Positions 1-8,166 are shown, counted from the stretch's first letter. The stretch: DNA of 64,000 bases from Alistipes sp. (GCA_020026395.1 JAHHQM010000002.1:1-64000), one strand, 5' to 3'. Translations and numbers: made by a program. The notes: generated from the sequence alone by a model not told the origin.

Positions 1-74
1 CCATTTTCCCCACTCCATCGCCCCGGACTCCCCGCCCCCGAGAAAATCTTATTTTTAAAATATTTTACTTTTTT

Positions 75-108
75 TTTGAACACCCAACCGCTTTCTTTCC
101 TACCTTTG
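75..108 (+). promoter_or_regulatory. Bacteroidetes-type promoter of lrgAB
   Basis: A TTTG at 75-78 and a TACCTTTG at 101-108 match the -33 and -7 boxes of the Bacteroidetes primary sigma factor, 22 bases apart (19-21 is usual). The start codon of lrgA lies only 8 bases after the -7 box, so the mRNA would have almost no leader. Confidence 0.6.
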
Positions 109-116
109 CGGCCGTT

Positions 117-467
117 ATGGTCGGATTGTGTTACATTCTTATTTTTTGGCTTGTGGGCAACGCCCTGAGCTACCTCATCGGAGGTTACATTTCGGGCAAC
201 ATCATCGGTATGATACTTTTGTTCCTTTCGCTCAAATACAAATGGGTGAAGGCCGAACGCGTACGCCCTGCAGCACGTTGCCTGCTGGGTACGATGGCCC
301 TGTTCTTTGTCCCGTTCGGAGTCGGACTGATGGTTTCCTACGAAAACATCGTCGATAACCTGGCCGCCATTCTGGTGGCCGCCGTGGCCAGCACCATCAT
401 CGTACTGGTCGTTGTGGGACGTTCATTCCAATATCTGAATCGGAAAAAAGAAGCGAAAAAATCATGA
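117..467 (+). CDS. lrgA: LrgA/CidA family holin-like membrane protein
   Basis: A 116-residue inner-membrane protein of the LrgA/CidA family, the small partner of LrgB. These pairs are linked to murein hydrolase export control and, in some organisms, to export of small carboxylates such as pyruvate; the substrate here is unknown. Four hydrophobic segments are visible at about residues 3-18, 24-41, 56-73 and 81-103. The family signature 'GNIIGMILLFLSLK' is followed by 'WVKAERVRPAA' and 'FFVPFGVGLM', and a basic tail ends the protein. Length is normal. The chosen ATG gives the usual N-terminus beginning directly in the first membrane helix. The gene overlaps lrgB by 4 bases (ATGA), so the two are translationally coupled. 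Confidence 0.88.
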   Translation: MVGLCYILIFWLVGNALSYLIGGYISGNIIGMILLFLSLKYKWVKAERVRPAARCLLGTMALFFVPFGVGLMVSYENIVDNLAAILVAAVASTIIVLVVVGRSFQYLNRKKEAKKS

Positions 468-1168
468 GCGATTTGTTTCAAACCATCATTCACAGCGATC
501 TGTTCATGCTGACGGCCACGATCGCGCTTTATGTCGTGGGTGGTGCCCTCTACCGACGCACCCACATCATCCTCGTGCACCCCGTACTGCTCACGTTCAT
601 CGCCATGATCGGCATCTTGAGCTGGTGCGGCATCGACTACGAAGAGTACCGTGCTGCAACCTCCGTGCTGGAATTTGCCTTGGGATTGTCGGTCGTCGCC
701 CTCGGTTATCTGATGTACGAACAGCTGGAGCATATCCGCGGTAACCTCCTTACGATCGGCATCTCGACGGTCGTCGGTTGCCTGGTCGGCATCTTGAGTG
801 TCGTCTATATCGCTTCGTTGTTCGGTACGGAGCGCGAAATCGTCACCTCGCTCGCCCCCAAATCGGTCACCGTGCCCATTGCCGTGGCTGTGGTCGAACC
901 GCTGGGCGGCATTATCTCGATTACGTCGGTCGTCGTGTTCTGCGTCGGCATCTTCGGCTCGCTGTTCGGTGAGACGATCCTGCGCTTTGCGGGTGTGACC
1001 GATCCCAAAGCCCTGGGTTATGCCCTCGGATCGGCATCGCACGGTGTCGGCACGGCACGCGCCATCGAAATCGGCGCCATTGAGGGTGCCCTCTCGGGTT
1101 TGGCCATGGCACTGATGGGACTCACCACTGCCCTGCTGCTCCCCCTGATCGAGAAATTCCTTTACTGA
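464..1168 (+). CDS. lrgB: LrgB family membrane protein
   Basis: A 234-residue polytopic membrane protein, the LrgB/CidB partner of the preceding gene. The family hallmarks are present: 'LAPKSVTVPIA' near residue 131 and 'GSASHGVGTARA' near residue 188, each followed by hydrophobic helices. The protein has the normal family length and no visible defect. It starts inside the last codon of lrgA and is followed by a strong hairpin at 1187-1219, so lrgAB appears to be a simple two-gene operon. In plastids and some bacteria a fused LrgAB transports glycolate or pyruvate. A similar role here is possible but not shown by the sequence. Confidence 0.9.
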   Translation: MSDLFQTIIHSDLFMLTATIALYVVGGALYRRTHIILVHPVLLTFIAMIGILSWCGIDYEEYRAATSVLEFALGLSVVALGYLMYEQLEHIRGNLLTIGISTVVGCLVGILSVVYIASLFGTEREIVTSLAPKSVTVPIAVAVVEPLGGIISITSVVVFCVGIFGSLFGETILRFAGVTDPKALGYALGSASHGVGTARAIEIGAIEGALSGLAMALMGLTTALLLPLIEKFLY

Positions 1169-1186
1169 TTCCAATCACACACACGA

Positions 1187-1219
1187 GAAAGGCGGACTTC
1201 TTTAGGAAGTCCGCCTTTC
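1187..1219. terminator. Hairpin terminator between convergent lrgB and mutS
   Basis: A perfect 14-bp stem (arms 1187-1200 and 1206-1219) with a 5-base loop lies between the two convergent genes. A short T-rich stretch follows on the plus side. It probably ends lrgAB and may also serve mutS. Confidence 0.75.
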
Positions 1220-1243
1220 AACTTTTTATCTTTTCCCAAGGTA

Positions 1244-3976
1244 TTACAAACCCGTGATCTTCTTGATCTCGTTTAATTTATTCAACGCCTCCAACGGGGT
1301 CAGTGCATTGATGTCCAAGCCCTTGATCTGATCGCGCACCTGAATCAGCACGGGATCATCCAGCTGGAACATCGACAACTGCATGTTCTGCGGCTGGGGC
1401 GTATCGGCCGCCTCGCGCACGGCCTTCGACGAGGCACGGCGACCACGTTGCGAGATGTGCTTGCTCGGCACAATCTCGTTGTTGCCGTAGACCTGCTCCA
1501 GATTGCGCAGAATTTCATCGGCACGCGATACCACCGACAGGGGCATACCCGCCAGACGTGCCACATGGATACCGAACGAGTGCTCCGTACCGCCGGGCTC
1601 CAACTTACGCAGGAAAACCACCTTGTTGCCGACCTCCTTGACCGCCACGTGGAAATTCTTCACACGCGGGCACATCTTTTCCATCTCGTTCAACTCGTGG
1701 TAGTGCGTGGCAAAAAGCGTTTTGGGATGCGCCGTGGGGTGATTGTGCAGGTATTCGACCATTGCCCACGCAATCGAAATACCGTCATAGGTACTCGTAC
1801 CTCGACCGATCTCATCCAAGAGGACGATACTCCGATCGGAAATGTTGTTCAGAATCGAAGCCGACTCCAACATTTCGACCATGAAGGTCGATTCGCCCTG
1901 CGAGATGTTGTCCGATGCACCGACACGGGTGAAAATCTTATCCACCACGCCGATATGTGCCGACTCGGCCGGAACGAACGATCCCATCTGCGCCATCAGG
2001 ATGATGAGTGCCGTCTGACGCAACAAGGCCGATTTACCCGACATGTTGGGACCCGTAATGATCATGATCTGCTGGTTCTTGTCGTCGAGCTTCACGTCGT
2101 TGGGGATGTACTCCTCGCCCACGGGCATCAGCGTTTCGATCACGGGATGACGTCCCTGATGAATCTCGATGGTCGAACCCTCATCCGGCACGGGACGCAC
2201 ATAATGGCGTTCGACGGCCAGACGCGCAAACGACATCAGACAGTCGATACGTGCCACATGGGCGGCATCGTGCTGCATCTCGACAATCGACTGCGCCACG
2301 AAGGCGATGACTTCGGCATAGATCTCCTGCTCGAGGATCAGCATACGCTCCTCCGCACCCAGGATCTTCTGCTCGTACTCCTTCAGCTCCTCGGTGATAT
2401 AACGCTCGGCATTGGTCAGCGTCTGCTTGCGGATCCACGTTTCGGGCACTTTATCCTTATGGGCGTTGCGTACCTCAATGTAGTAACCGAACACGTTGTT
2501 ATAGCCGATCTTCAGCGACGGAATGCCCGTCTGTTCGCTTTCGCGCTGCTGGATACGGTTCAGGTAGTCCTTGCCGTGGAGCGCGATGCGGCGCAAATCG
2601 TCGAGTTCGGCATTCACGCCGTCGGCGATGATGCCGCCGCGCTGGATCTGATTGCACTGCGGATCGGGATAGATGTCCGATGCGATGCGGTCGTGCACGG
2701 CCTGCAACGGATCGAGCTTTTCACCGATCCCGCGCAAAGCCTCGGAATCCGACTTCGAGAGGATCTCGCGCAATTTGGCGATGGCCTGCAACGAATTTTT
2801 CAGCTGCACCAACTCGCGCGGCGTGACACGCTGGGCGGCCACACGCGACGAGATACGCTCCAAATCGCCCACCATGGCGACCTGTTCGCCGACCGAATCC
2901 GCCAGATCCTCCTCCCTGATGAAGCACTCGACCACATCCAGTCGGGCGTTGATCTTGGCGGGATCCTTGATCGGCATGGCGATCCATCGTTTCAGCAAAC
3001 GCCCGCCCATCGGTGTGAGCGTGCGGTCGATGACCGATGCAAAACTATATTTGGCATTTTCCTCGTTCGAGGAGAAGAGTTCGAGGTTTCGGATCGTGAA
3101 TTTGTCGATCCACACATAATCGTCGCGGTCAATCCGCGCAATGGAGGCGATGTGTGCCGTGTCGCGGTGCTCGGTGAATTCCAGATAGTAGAGAATTGCA
3201 CCCGCCGCCGAAATACCGCTCGTGAAGCGATCCACACCGAAGCCTTTCAACGACTTGGTGCCGAACTGCTTGCAGAGTTTCTCGCGGTTGATGTCCTCCG
3301 AGAAGACCCAATCGTCCAAACGGTAGGTATAGTGTTTCGACCCGAAGGCATCCGAGAATCGGTCGTCGTAACCACGCTGGTAGACAATCTCCTTGGGCGC
3401 AAAGCTCGAAATCAGCTTATCGACATACGCATCATCGCCCTCGGCCACATAAAATTCTCCGGTCGAGATATCCAGAAACGCCACACCCGTTGTTTTTTGT
3501 CCGAAAAAGACCGATCCGAGGTAGGTGTTCTCCTTGTTGGCCAGGATGTTCTCGCCCATGACGACACCCGGCGTCACCAACTCGATCACGCCGCGTTTTA
3601 CGAGGCCTTTGACGAGTTTCGGGTCTTCCAGCTGTTCGCAGATCGCCACACGCTCGCCCGCACGAACCAATTTCGGCAGGTAGGTGTCGATGGCGTGGTA
3701 GGGAAATCCCGCCAACTCGACATACGAGGCCGCTCCGTTGGCGCGTCGCGTAAGGGTGATTTCCAAAATTCCGCTCGCCTTAATGGCATCCTCGCCAAAC
3801 GTCTCGTAGAAATCGCCCACCCGAAACAACAGCACGGCATCGGGATGCACGGCCTTGATCGAGTAATATTGCTTCATGAGGGGCGTTTCGACATATTTCT
3901 TGTCTTGTTTCGCCTCCTTCTTATCGTCTGAATGTTGCGTTGCTGCCACCTTTGTGATTGCTTTTGGGTTTAACAT
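1244..3976 (-). CDS. mutS: DNA mismatch repair protein MutS
   Basis: MutS finds base mismatches and small loops and recruits MutL. The protein has the mismatch-wedge motif 'RVGDFYETFGEDA' near residue 50, connector, lever and clamp domains, a Walker A 'GPNMSGKS' near residue 642, 'LLDEIGRGTS' near 720, 'FATHYHELNE' shortly after, and a C-terminal helix-turn-helix region. With this ATG it is 910 residues, slightly long for Bacteroidetes MutS. About 35 unusual Lys/Asp-rich residues precede the conserved 'ETPLMKQYYSIKA'. A TATCTTTG promoter box (3978-3985, minus strand) touches this ATG. The real start may therefore be downstream, for example a GTG at about 3949. A start further upstream (3988) is ruled out if that promoter is real. 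Confidence 0.93.
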   Translation of the reverse strand: MLNPKAITKVAATQHSDDKKEAKQDKKYVETPLMKQYYSIKAVHPDAVLLFRVGDFYETFGEDAIKASGILEITLTRRANGAASYVELAGFPYHAIDTYLPKLVRAGERVAICEQLEDPKLVKGLVKRGVIELVTPGVVMGENILANKENTYLGSVFFGQKTTGVAFLDISTGEFYVAEGDDAYVDKLISSFAPKEIVYQRGYDDRFSDAFGSKHYTYRLDDWVFSEDINREKLCKQFGTKSLKGFGVDRFTSGISAAGAILYYLEFTEHRDTAHIASIARIDRDDYVWIDKFTIRNLELFSSNEENAKYSFASVIDRTLTPMGGRLLKRWIAMPIKDPAKINARLDVVECFIREEDLADSVGEQVAMVGDLERISSRVAAQRVTPRELVQLKNSLQAIAKLREILSKSDSEALRGIGEKLDPLQAVHDRIASDIYPDPQCNQIQRGGIIADGVNAELDDLRRIALHGKDYLNRIQQRESEQTGIPSLKIGYNNVFGYYIEVRNAHKDKVPETWIRKQTLTNAERYITEELKEYEQKILGAEERMLILEQEIYAEVIAFVAQSIVEMQHDAAHVARIDCLMSFARLAVERHYVRPVPDEGSTIEIHQGRHPVIETLMPVGEEYIPNDVKLDDKNQQIMIITGPNMSGKSALLRQTALIILMAQMGSFVPAESAHIGVVDKIFTRVGASDNISQGESTFMVEMLESASILNNISDRSIVLLDEIGRGTSTYDGISIAWAMVEYLHNHPTAHPKTLFATHYHELNEMEKMCPRVKNFHVAVKEVGNKVVFLRKLEPGGTEHSFGIHVARLAGMPLSVVSRADEILRNLEQVYGNNEIVPSKHISQRGRRASSKAVREAADTPQPQNMQLSMFQLDDPVLIQVRDQIKGLDINALTPLEALNKLNEIKKITGL

Positions 3977-3977
3977 A

Positions 3978-4007
3978 CAAAGATACAATTTTTCACGGGG
4001 ATGGCAA
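3978..4007 (-). promoter_or_regulatory. Promoter of mutS
   Basis: On the minus strand, ATTG (about 4005-4008) and TATCTTTG (3978-3985) are 19 bases apart, a very good fit to the Bacteroidetes -33/-7 pair. It lies between the glycosylase gene and mutS, so mutS can be transcribed on its own. Confidence 0.7.
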
Positions 4008-4025
4008 TGCCGTAGCCTCAGTTTT

Positions 4026-4649
4026 TTAAAGCTTCAAGTCCGAAAACCCGATCTTTCGGAACATCTCCCCGTAAATTTCAGCCTTGCGTTCGAGTGGCAG
4101 GGGGTAGGCACGCGACGTGGAGGGCATGCGGTAGAAGTCGTATTCGCGCACGACCTTTTCCACACCGACCTCAACCCTCACGCGCACCGATTCGCCGATG
4201 GCGGGCGCTTCGCAACCGAATACCCCGCACAGCGTGTCGGTCGCCTTCTGACCCGTGGTGACAATGGCACGACACCGGGGAATATGGGCGAGCAAAGCGG
4301 GAATATCGGTCGGCGTGACCACCTCCAGGAATTTGTCCGAGGCGTTGTCCTTCAGACGGCGCACCGCACAAGCCGTGTCGTACATGGCAAACCCCTGCTC
4401 GCGGCAGAACGCCACGATGCGCTCATGGTCAAAGCGTTTTTCCGCACGCAACGCAAAGTGGTATTTGTCGCCGAACCACAGGCGTCCGACCACATACCAA
4501 AAATCATTCGTATAATTCGGGTAGTAGAATTTCATCGACCAGCGTTTGGCCTGCGGCGGGAAGCTGCCCAGGAAAAGTACCCGCGCATTGGCGGGCAGGA
4601 AAGGTTCGAACGGATGTTGTTCGACGGGAGGAAGTGTTTCGGCAATCAT
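4026..4649 (-). CDS. Uracil-DNA glycosylase superfamily protein (HDG/Mug-like)
   Basis: A 207-residue protein of the uracil-DNA glycosylase fold, which removes deaminated bases from DNA. The first motif reads 'LFLGSFPPQAKRW', followed by 'FYYPNYTNDFW'. This resembles the GS-F-P ... YY-N--N-FW pattern of the family that removes hypoxanthine or uracil, rather than classical Ung (GQDPYH). A second conserved block, 'AIVTTGQKATDTL', lies near residue 135, and 'LPLERKAEIY' closes the fold. The exact base removed cannot be read from sequence. Its ATG overlaps the stop of the upstream helicase by one base (TAATG), so the two are translationally coupled, and mutS follows on the same strand. Confidence 0.75.
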   Translation of the reverse strand: MIAETLPPVEQHPFEPFLPANARVLFLGSFPPQAKRWSMKFYYPNYTNDFWYVVGRLWFGDKYHFALRAEKRFDHERIVAFCREQGFAMYDTACAVRRLKDNASDKFLEVVTPTDIPALLAHIPRCRAIVTTGQKATDTLCGVFGCEAPAIGESVRVRVEVGVEKVVREYDFYRMPSTSRAYPLPLERKAEIYGEMFRKIGFSDLKL

Positions 4650-6079
4650 TATTCTTCAAAAAATCGTTCGTCAAAATTAACCAGATAAACCACATCGGTG
4701 GCACGCGCCAAGGCCGTATAGAGCCAGCGCAACATATCGCGCGACATCTCTTCGTCGCCGAACAGACAGCGATCGACAAACACCGCACGCCACTGACCAC
4801 CCTGCGCCTTGTGGCACGTGACGGCATACGAGAATTTGACCTGCACGGCGTTGAAATGGGGATTCTCGCGGATCTCCTTGAAGCGTTTGATCTTGCTCTT
4901 GATGTCGAGATAGTCTTTTTCGACCTCATAGAACAGGCGGGTGCTCTCCTCGCGCGTCAGCGAGGGCGATTCCGAAGAGATCGTGTCGAGCAGAATCTTG
5001 CAATCCATCTCCAGATCGCCGTAATCGGGGAACTCCAGCTGGGCATTGGCAAAGCGGAAACCGTAGAAATTCTCGAATCTTCGCAGGCGTTTCAGACGCA
5101 CAATATCGCCGTTGGCCATAAACGACATCGGGCAATTCTCCTGACGTTCGGTAAAGTAGTAGTTATTCTTGACCACCATCAGCATATCACCGCTCTCGAT
5201 CTCCTCCTCCGCCCCGAGCACATTGCGCCGTATGCCCTCGTTGTAGCGGTTGGCACGCTTGTTCGAACGCGTGATGACGATCGTCTCGTCGCGTCCGTAA
5301 CGGTCGTAGCAGGTCTGAAGGGTTTCCAGAAAATCGTACCCCTCCAGGCGGATGAAATCGGGGTAATCCATCTTGAACCGCGGCACCTTGAGGATGTCGT
5401 TTTCGAGCATACAACGCACCAGCGTGGCATTGAACAGAATGCCCGACTCGTTCTGCTGACGCACCACTTCGTCCATCGTACCGTAAATGACATCGCCGAA
5501 ACGCTCCATCACCGAGGGGCTCAGCGCGGGACTCTGGGCACTGCCCACAGGCGGCAGCTGCGCACTGTCACCCACCAGCATCAGCCGACAATCGCGTCCG
5601 CTGCGCACGTACTGCACCAGATCCTCCAGAAGCGATCCGCTGCCGAAGAGCTGATCCTCGCCCGACGTCCGATCCGCAATCATCGACGCCTCATCGACGA
5701 TGAACACCGCCCCCCGCTCACGATTTATGTCAAGCGAAAATTTCGATTCGTACTCGGCATTGGTGCGTTCGCGGTAGATGCGTTTGTGGATCGTGAGCGC
5801 CTGCTGCGCCGTATAACGCGACAAAACCTTCGCCGCACGCCCCGTCGGAGCAAGCAACACGGGTTTCAAGTTCAAATCCTTCAATTCGGCGACAAAGGCC
5901 GCAATCAACGTGGTTTTACCCGTTCCGGCATATCCGTTCAGCAGAAAAATTCGTGAAAAATCCGGTTCGCAGAGCCACTCCGAGAACATTTCCACGATTT
6001 TTTTTTGGCACAGAGTTGTTTGGAAACAAATTTTGCCGTAAATTTGGGTCGCAATATGTGTACTGTCCATACCGTCCAT
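4649..6079 (-). CDS. RecD/Dda-like SF1B DNA helicase (AAA family ATPase)
   Basis: A 476-residue ATP-dependent helicase of the RecD2/Dda/Pif1 type. Motifs in order are: Walker A 'GYAGTGKTTL' near residue 50; Walker B 'VFIVDEASMIAD' near 130; motif III 'LVGDSAQLPPVG' near 175; motif V 'YAVTCHKAQGGQW' near 425; and motif VI 'RWLYTALARATDVVYLV' close to the C-terminus. The UvrD_C_2-like end is complete. It lacks the long N-terminal region of full RecD2 and is nearer to the short Dda type. The start is uncertain: ATGs at 6109, 6079 and 6070 are possible. I chose 6079 because a TAAGTTTG box lies at 6095-6102 on the minus strand. It heads the repair run helicase-glycosylase-mutS. Confidence 0.85.
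   Translation of the reverse strand: MDGMDSTHIATQIYGKICFQTTLCQKKIVEMFSEWLCEPDFSRIFLLNGYAGTGKTTLIAAFVAELKDLNLKPVLLAPTGRAAKVLSRYTAQQALTIHKRIYRERTNAEYESKFSLDINRERGAVFIVDEASMIADRTSGEDQLFGSGSLLEDLVQYVRSGRDCRLMLVGDSAQLPPVGSAQSPALSPSVMERFGDVIYGTMDEVVRQQNESGILFNATLVRCMLENDILKVPRFKMDYPDFIRLEGYDFLETLQTCYDRYGRDETIVITRSNKRANRYNEGIRRNVLGAEEEIESGDMLMVVKNNYYFTERQENCPMSFMANGDIVRLKRLRRFENFYGFRFANAQLEFPDYGDLEMDCKILLDTISSESPSLTREESTRLFYEVEKDYLDIKSKIKRFKEIRENPHFNAVQVKFSYAVTCHKAQGGQWRAVFVDRCLFGDEEMSRDMLRWLYTALARATDVVYLVNFDERFFEE
6016..6046 (+). promoter_or_regulatory. Candidate promoter of the 6118 gene
   Basis: TTG at 6016-6018 and TAAATTTG at 6039-6046 are 20 bases apart. The promoter lies inside the first codons of the divergent helicase gene, so the two transcription units overlap at their 5' ends. 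Confidence 0.5.
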
Positions 6080-6117
6080 ATTCAAAATTTTGTACAAACT
6101 TAATAACAAATATCAAA

Positions 6118-6774
6118 ATGGTAAAGAAAATCGCTCAATGCATTCTCTTGGTAGTAATCGTAGCCTTCGCCTATGTGATCTTCCAGCAGGTTTCGAATCC
6201 GATCAAGTTCGAACAGGATCTGAAAGCCAAGAAAACCCAAGTTATTGATCGCATCAAAGACATCCGTATCGCTCAGCGTGCCTTCAAATCGAAGTACCAG
6301 CGTTTCACCAGCACGTTCGACTCGCTGGCCGATTTCATTCTCCACGACTCGCTTGTTCTGGAGCGTAAGTTGGTCGATGAGGATGACTCGGTGGGTATGG
6401 CTCGTCTGAAAAAACTCAAGAAACGCAACATTGAGGAGTTCAAGGTTGCCGTAATTGACACCATTTTCAACGAGAAGGGCAAGGTTAGACGCTTCAGCGA
6501 GCAGGACGTTTACAACCTCCGTTTCGTTCCCGGCACCAACAACAAGGTACAGTACACGATGAACGCAGGTATCGTAACCACCGAATCGAAGATCGTGATC
6601 CCCGTCATCGAGGTGAAGGTTGCCTACCAGCAGTTCCTCGATACGGTGAACTACCGTCAGGAGGTGATCAACCTGATCAAGAACGAAGCACTGGTTGCCT
6701 ACAACAAATATCCCGGTGTTAAGTTCGGTTCAATGGAAACTGGTAACAATGAAGCAGGAAACTGGGAGGACTAA
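6118..6774 (+). CDS. Conserved membrane-anchored protein of unknown function
   Basis: A 218-residue protein that I do not recognise by name, though it resembles a conserved Bacteroidetes protein found beside DUF3822 and rsmD. It has one N-terminal membrane helix (about residues 4-23, 'IAQCILLVVIVAFAYVIF'). A charged helical stretch rich in Lys, Arg and Asp follows (about 30-60), probably a short coiled coil, and then a mixed alpha/beta region predicted to face the periplasm. The arrangement recalls pilin-like or cell-envelope assembly proteins but has no prepilin peptidase site. I chose the ATG at 6118 because longer reading frames would run through the promoter and the helicase start. Its end overlaps the DUF3822 gene. 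Confidence 0.7.
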   Translation: MVKKIAQCILLVVIVAFAYVIFQQVSNPIKFEQDLKAKKTQVIDRIKDIRIAQRAFKSKYQRFTSTFDSLADFILHDSLVLERKLVDEDDSVGMARLKKLKKRNIEEFKVAVIDTIFNEKGKVRRFSEQDVYNLRFVPGTNNKVQYTMNAGIVTTESKIVIPVIEVKVAYQQFLDTVNYRQEVINLIKNEALVAYNKYPGVKFGSMETGNNEAGNWED

Positions 6775-7369
6775 TCACCCTCAATCCTCAAATAAAGTGT
6801 CCATCCGGCTTATGTTGGATGGACACTCTTTTTCGGTTACGGGTCTTGAGGGGGTAAAACCCACGCCGGCAACCTTCGAGACGGTCGAGGTCATCTCGCC
6901 GCGTTCGATGCTCGTGCCCTCCGCCCTTTACCAGAAAGATGCTGCCGCCGCCCTGCTTGCCGCCAACGGCATGGCACCCCTGGCCGACGAGACCGTTGTG
7001 ACAAATACGACCGCCAACCAGCAACTCGTCGCCCTGATGGCCATTCCGTGGGAAGCGCTGGATCACTTGAGCGACAAACTCGGCAACGAAATCCGTTTCA
7101 CCACCCCGTTGCTCGCGCCCCTGTGCACCACCGAACCTTCGATGTGGATCGAGCACACGGCCTCCCTGCTATATATAAAGGTATACGATGCCAAGCTGCA
7201 ACTCTGCGAAGTGGTGTCGGCACCGAGCGAAGCCGACATCGACTATTTCTTCGAAAACCTGAACCGCGAGTTCCCCACCCGTCGCTATACGCTTTACATT
7301 CACGGCAGCAATGCCCGCCACCTTAAAGGCATACTCTCGAAACGATTCAAGAAAACCATATGCGAATAA
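6749..7369 (+). CDS. DUF3822 family protein
   Basis: A protein of about 206 residues matching the DUF3822 family, a Bacteroidetes-specific group with an actin/ASKHA-like flavour that is regularly encoded just before rsmD. The visible pattern is 'HSFSVTGLEG' near the N-terminus, 'PRSMLVPSALY' and 'IPWEALDHL' in the middle, and a C-terminal 'RYTLYIHGSNARHL'. The start is uncertain: ATGs at 6695, 6749 and 6812 are in frame. The 6749 start overlaps the upstream gene by 26 bases, and the 6812 start leaves only 'MLDGHSFSV' at the front. The gene overlaps rsmD by 10 bases. Its function is unknown; a link to ribosome biogenesis is only suggested by the neighbour. Confidence 0.75.
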   Translation: MKQETGRTNHPQSSNKVSIRLMLDGHSFSVTGLEGVKPTPATFETVEVISPRSMLVPSALYQKDAAAALLAANGMAPLADETVVTNTTANQQLVALMAIPWEALDHLSDKLGNEIRFTTPLLAPLCTTEPSMWIEHTASLLYIKVYDAKLQLCEVVSAPSEADIDYFFENLNREFPTRRYTLYIHGSNARHLKGILSKRFKKTICE

Positions 7370-7893
7370 TCAGCGGAAAATATAAGGGTCGCACCATCGT
7401 GCCGCCCCGCAACCTCAGAGCCCGCCCCACGACGGACTTTGCCAAGGAAAACCTGTTCAACGTCCTGGGCAACCTGATCGACTTCGAGGAGTCGGACGTG
7501 CTGGATCTGTTCTCGGGTACGGGATCGATCAGCTACGAATTTGCCTCGCGCGGAGCACGGAGCGTCACCTCGGTCGAGATCAATCCCGTCCACTATAACT
7601 TCATCCGCCGCACGGCACAGGAGCTCGGATTCGAGAAATTCTACCCCGTCAAGGCCAATGTGCTGCGCTACCTGAAGAGCTGCCCCAAGCAATTTGACGT
7701 GATTTTTTCGGATGCACCCTATGATATGGAGGGTTCGGAAGAGGTCGTCGAGGAGGTTTTGGGAGGTGATCTGTTGCGCGAAGGCGGCATCTTCATCTTC
7801 GAGCACTCAAAAAAGATGGATTTTTCCGAGCACGAGTGGTTCTGGCAATTAAGGAGTTACGGAAGCGTGCAATTTTCTTTCTTCAAAAAGTGA
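7360..7893 (+). CDS. rsmD: 16S rRNA (guanine(966)-N2)-methyltransferase RsmD
   Basis: A 177-residue SAM-dependent methyltransferase that modifies G966 of 16S rRNA during 30S assembly. The opening 'MRIISGKYKGRTIVPP' followed by 'ARPTTDFAKENLFNVL' is the RsmD signature. SAM binding uses 'VLDLFSGTGSISYEFASRGA' (about residues 47-66). The catalytic motif IV, normally DPPY/DPPF, reads 'FSDAPYDM' (about residue 120), so the first proline is replaced by alanine. The length is normal. It overlaps the DUF3822 gene, and a tRNA-Asp promoter begins 8 bases after its stop. Confidence 0.9.
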   Translation: MRIISGKYKGRTIVPPRNLRARPTTDFAKENLFNVLGNLIDFEESDVLDLFSGTGSISYEFASRGARSVTSVEINPVHYNFIRRTAQELGFEKFYPVKANVLRYLKSCPKQFDVIFSDAPYDMEGSEEVVEEVLGGDLLREGGIFIFEHSKKMDFSEHEWFWQLRSYGSVQFSFFKK

Positions 7894-7901
7894 GAAAAAA
7901 G

Positions 7902-7932
7902 TTTGGAGTTTAAATTTTTTGCCTTATCTTTG
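7902..7932 (+). promoter_or_regulatory. Promoter of tRNA-Asp
   Basis: TTTG at 7902-7905 and TATCTTTG at 7925-7932 are separated by 19 bases, a textbook Bacteroidetes promoter, about 50 bases before the tRNA. Confidence 0.8.
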
Positions 7933-7982
7933 CACTCGTAATCAAGAAGGAAACACAATCCCGAATGAGAGCCCGGCTAAAA

Positions 7983-8056
7983 GGTGTGTTAGTTCAGCTG
8001 GTTAGAATACGTGCCTGTCACGCACGGGGTCAGGGGTTCGAGTCCCCTACACACCG
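7983..8056 (+). tRNA. tRNA-Asp (GTC)
   Basis: The cloverleaf is complete: acceptor arms GGTGTGT (7983-7989) and ACACACC (8049-8055), the anticodon stem CGTGC/GCACG around loop CTGTCAC giving anticodon GTC, and a T arm AGGGG-TTCGAGT-CCCCT. The discriminator base is G and no CCA is encoded. It stands alone between its own promoter and terminator. Confidence 0.95.
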
Positions 8057-8061
8057 CTCAA

Positions 8062-8091
8062 AAGTCTTGAAGTTTCCTTCAAGACTTTTTT
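8062..8091 (+). terminator. Terminator of tRNA-Asp
   Basis: An 11-bp perfect stem (8062-8072 with 8077-8087) with a 4-base loop and a T run at 8086-8091 directly follows the tRNA. Confidence 0.9.
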
Positions 8092-8107
8092 GTTTTATAC
8101 CCGTCAC

Positions 8108-8154
8108 AAAAAAAATTCCGCCACCCTTAACCCGGATGACGGAATTCTTTTTTT
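8108..8154. terminator. Bidirectional terminator after the alcohol dehydrogenase
   Basis: Stem AATTCCG/CGGAATT (8114-8120 with 8140-8146) is flanked by an A run on the left and a T run on the right. It can end the minus-strand dehydrogenase transcript and backs up the tRNA terminator. Confidence 0.75.
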
Positions 8155-8166
8155 ATCGGGCAACCG

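Noticed and set aside
1448..3931. 827-codon open frame on the plus strand opposite mutS
   Set aside because: It lies wholly inside mutS on the other strand, gives a His/Arg/Leu-rich product with no family features, and is a shadow of GC-rich codon usage.
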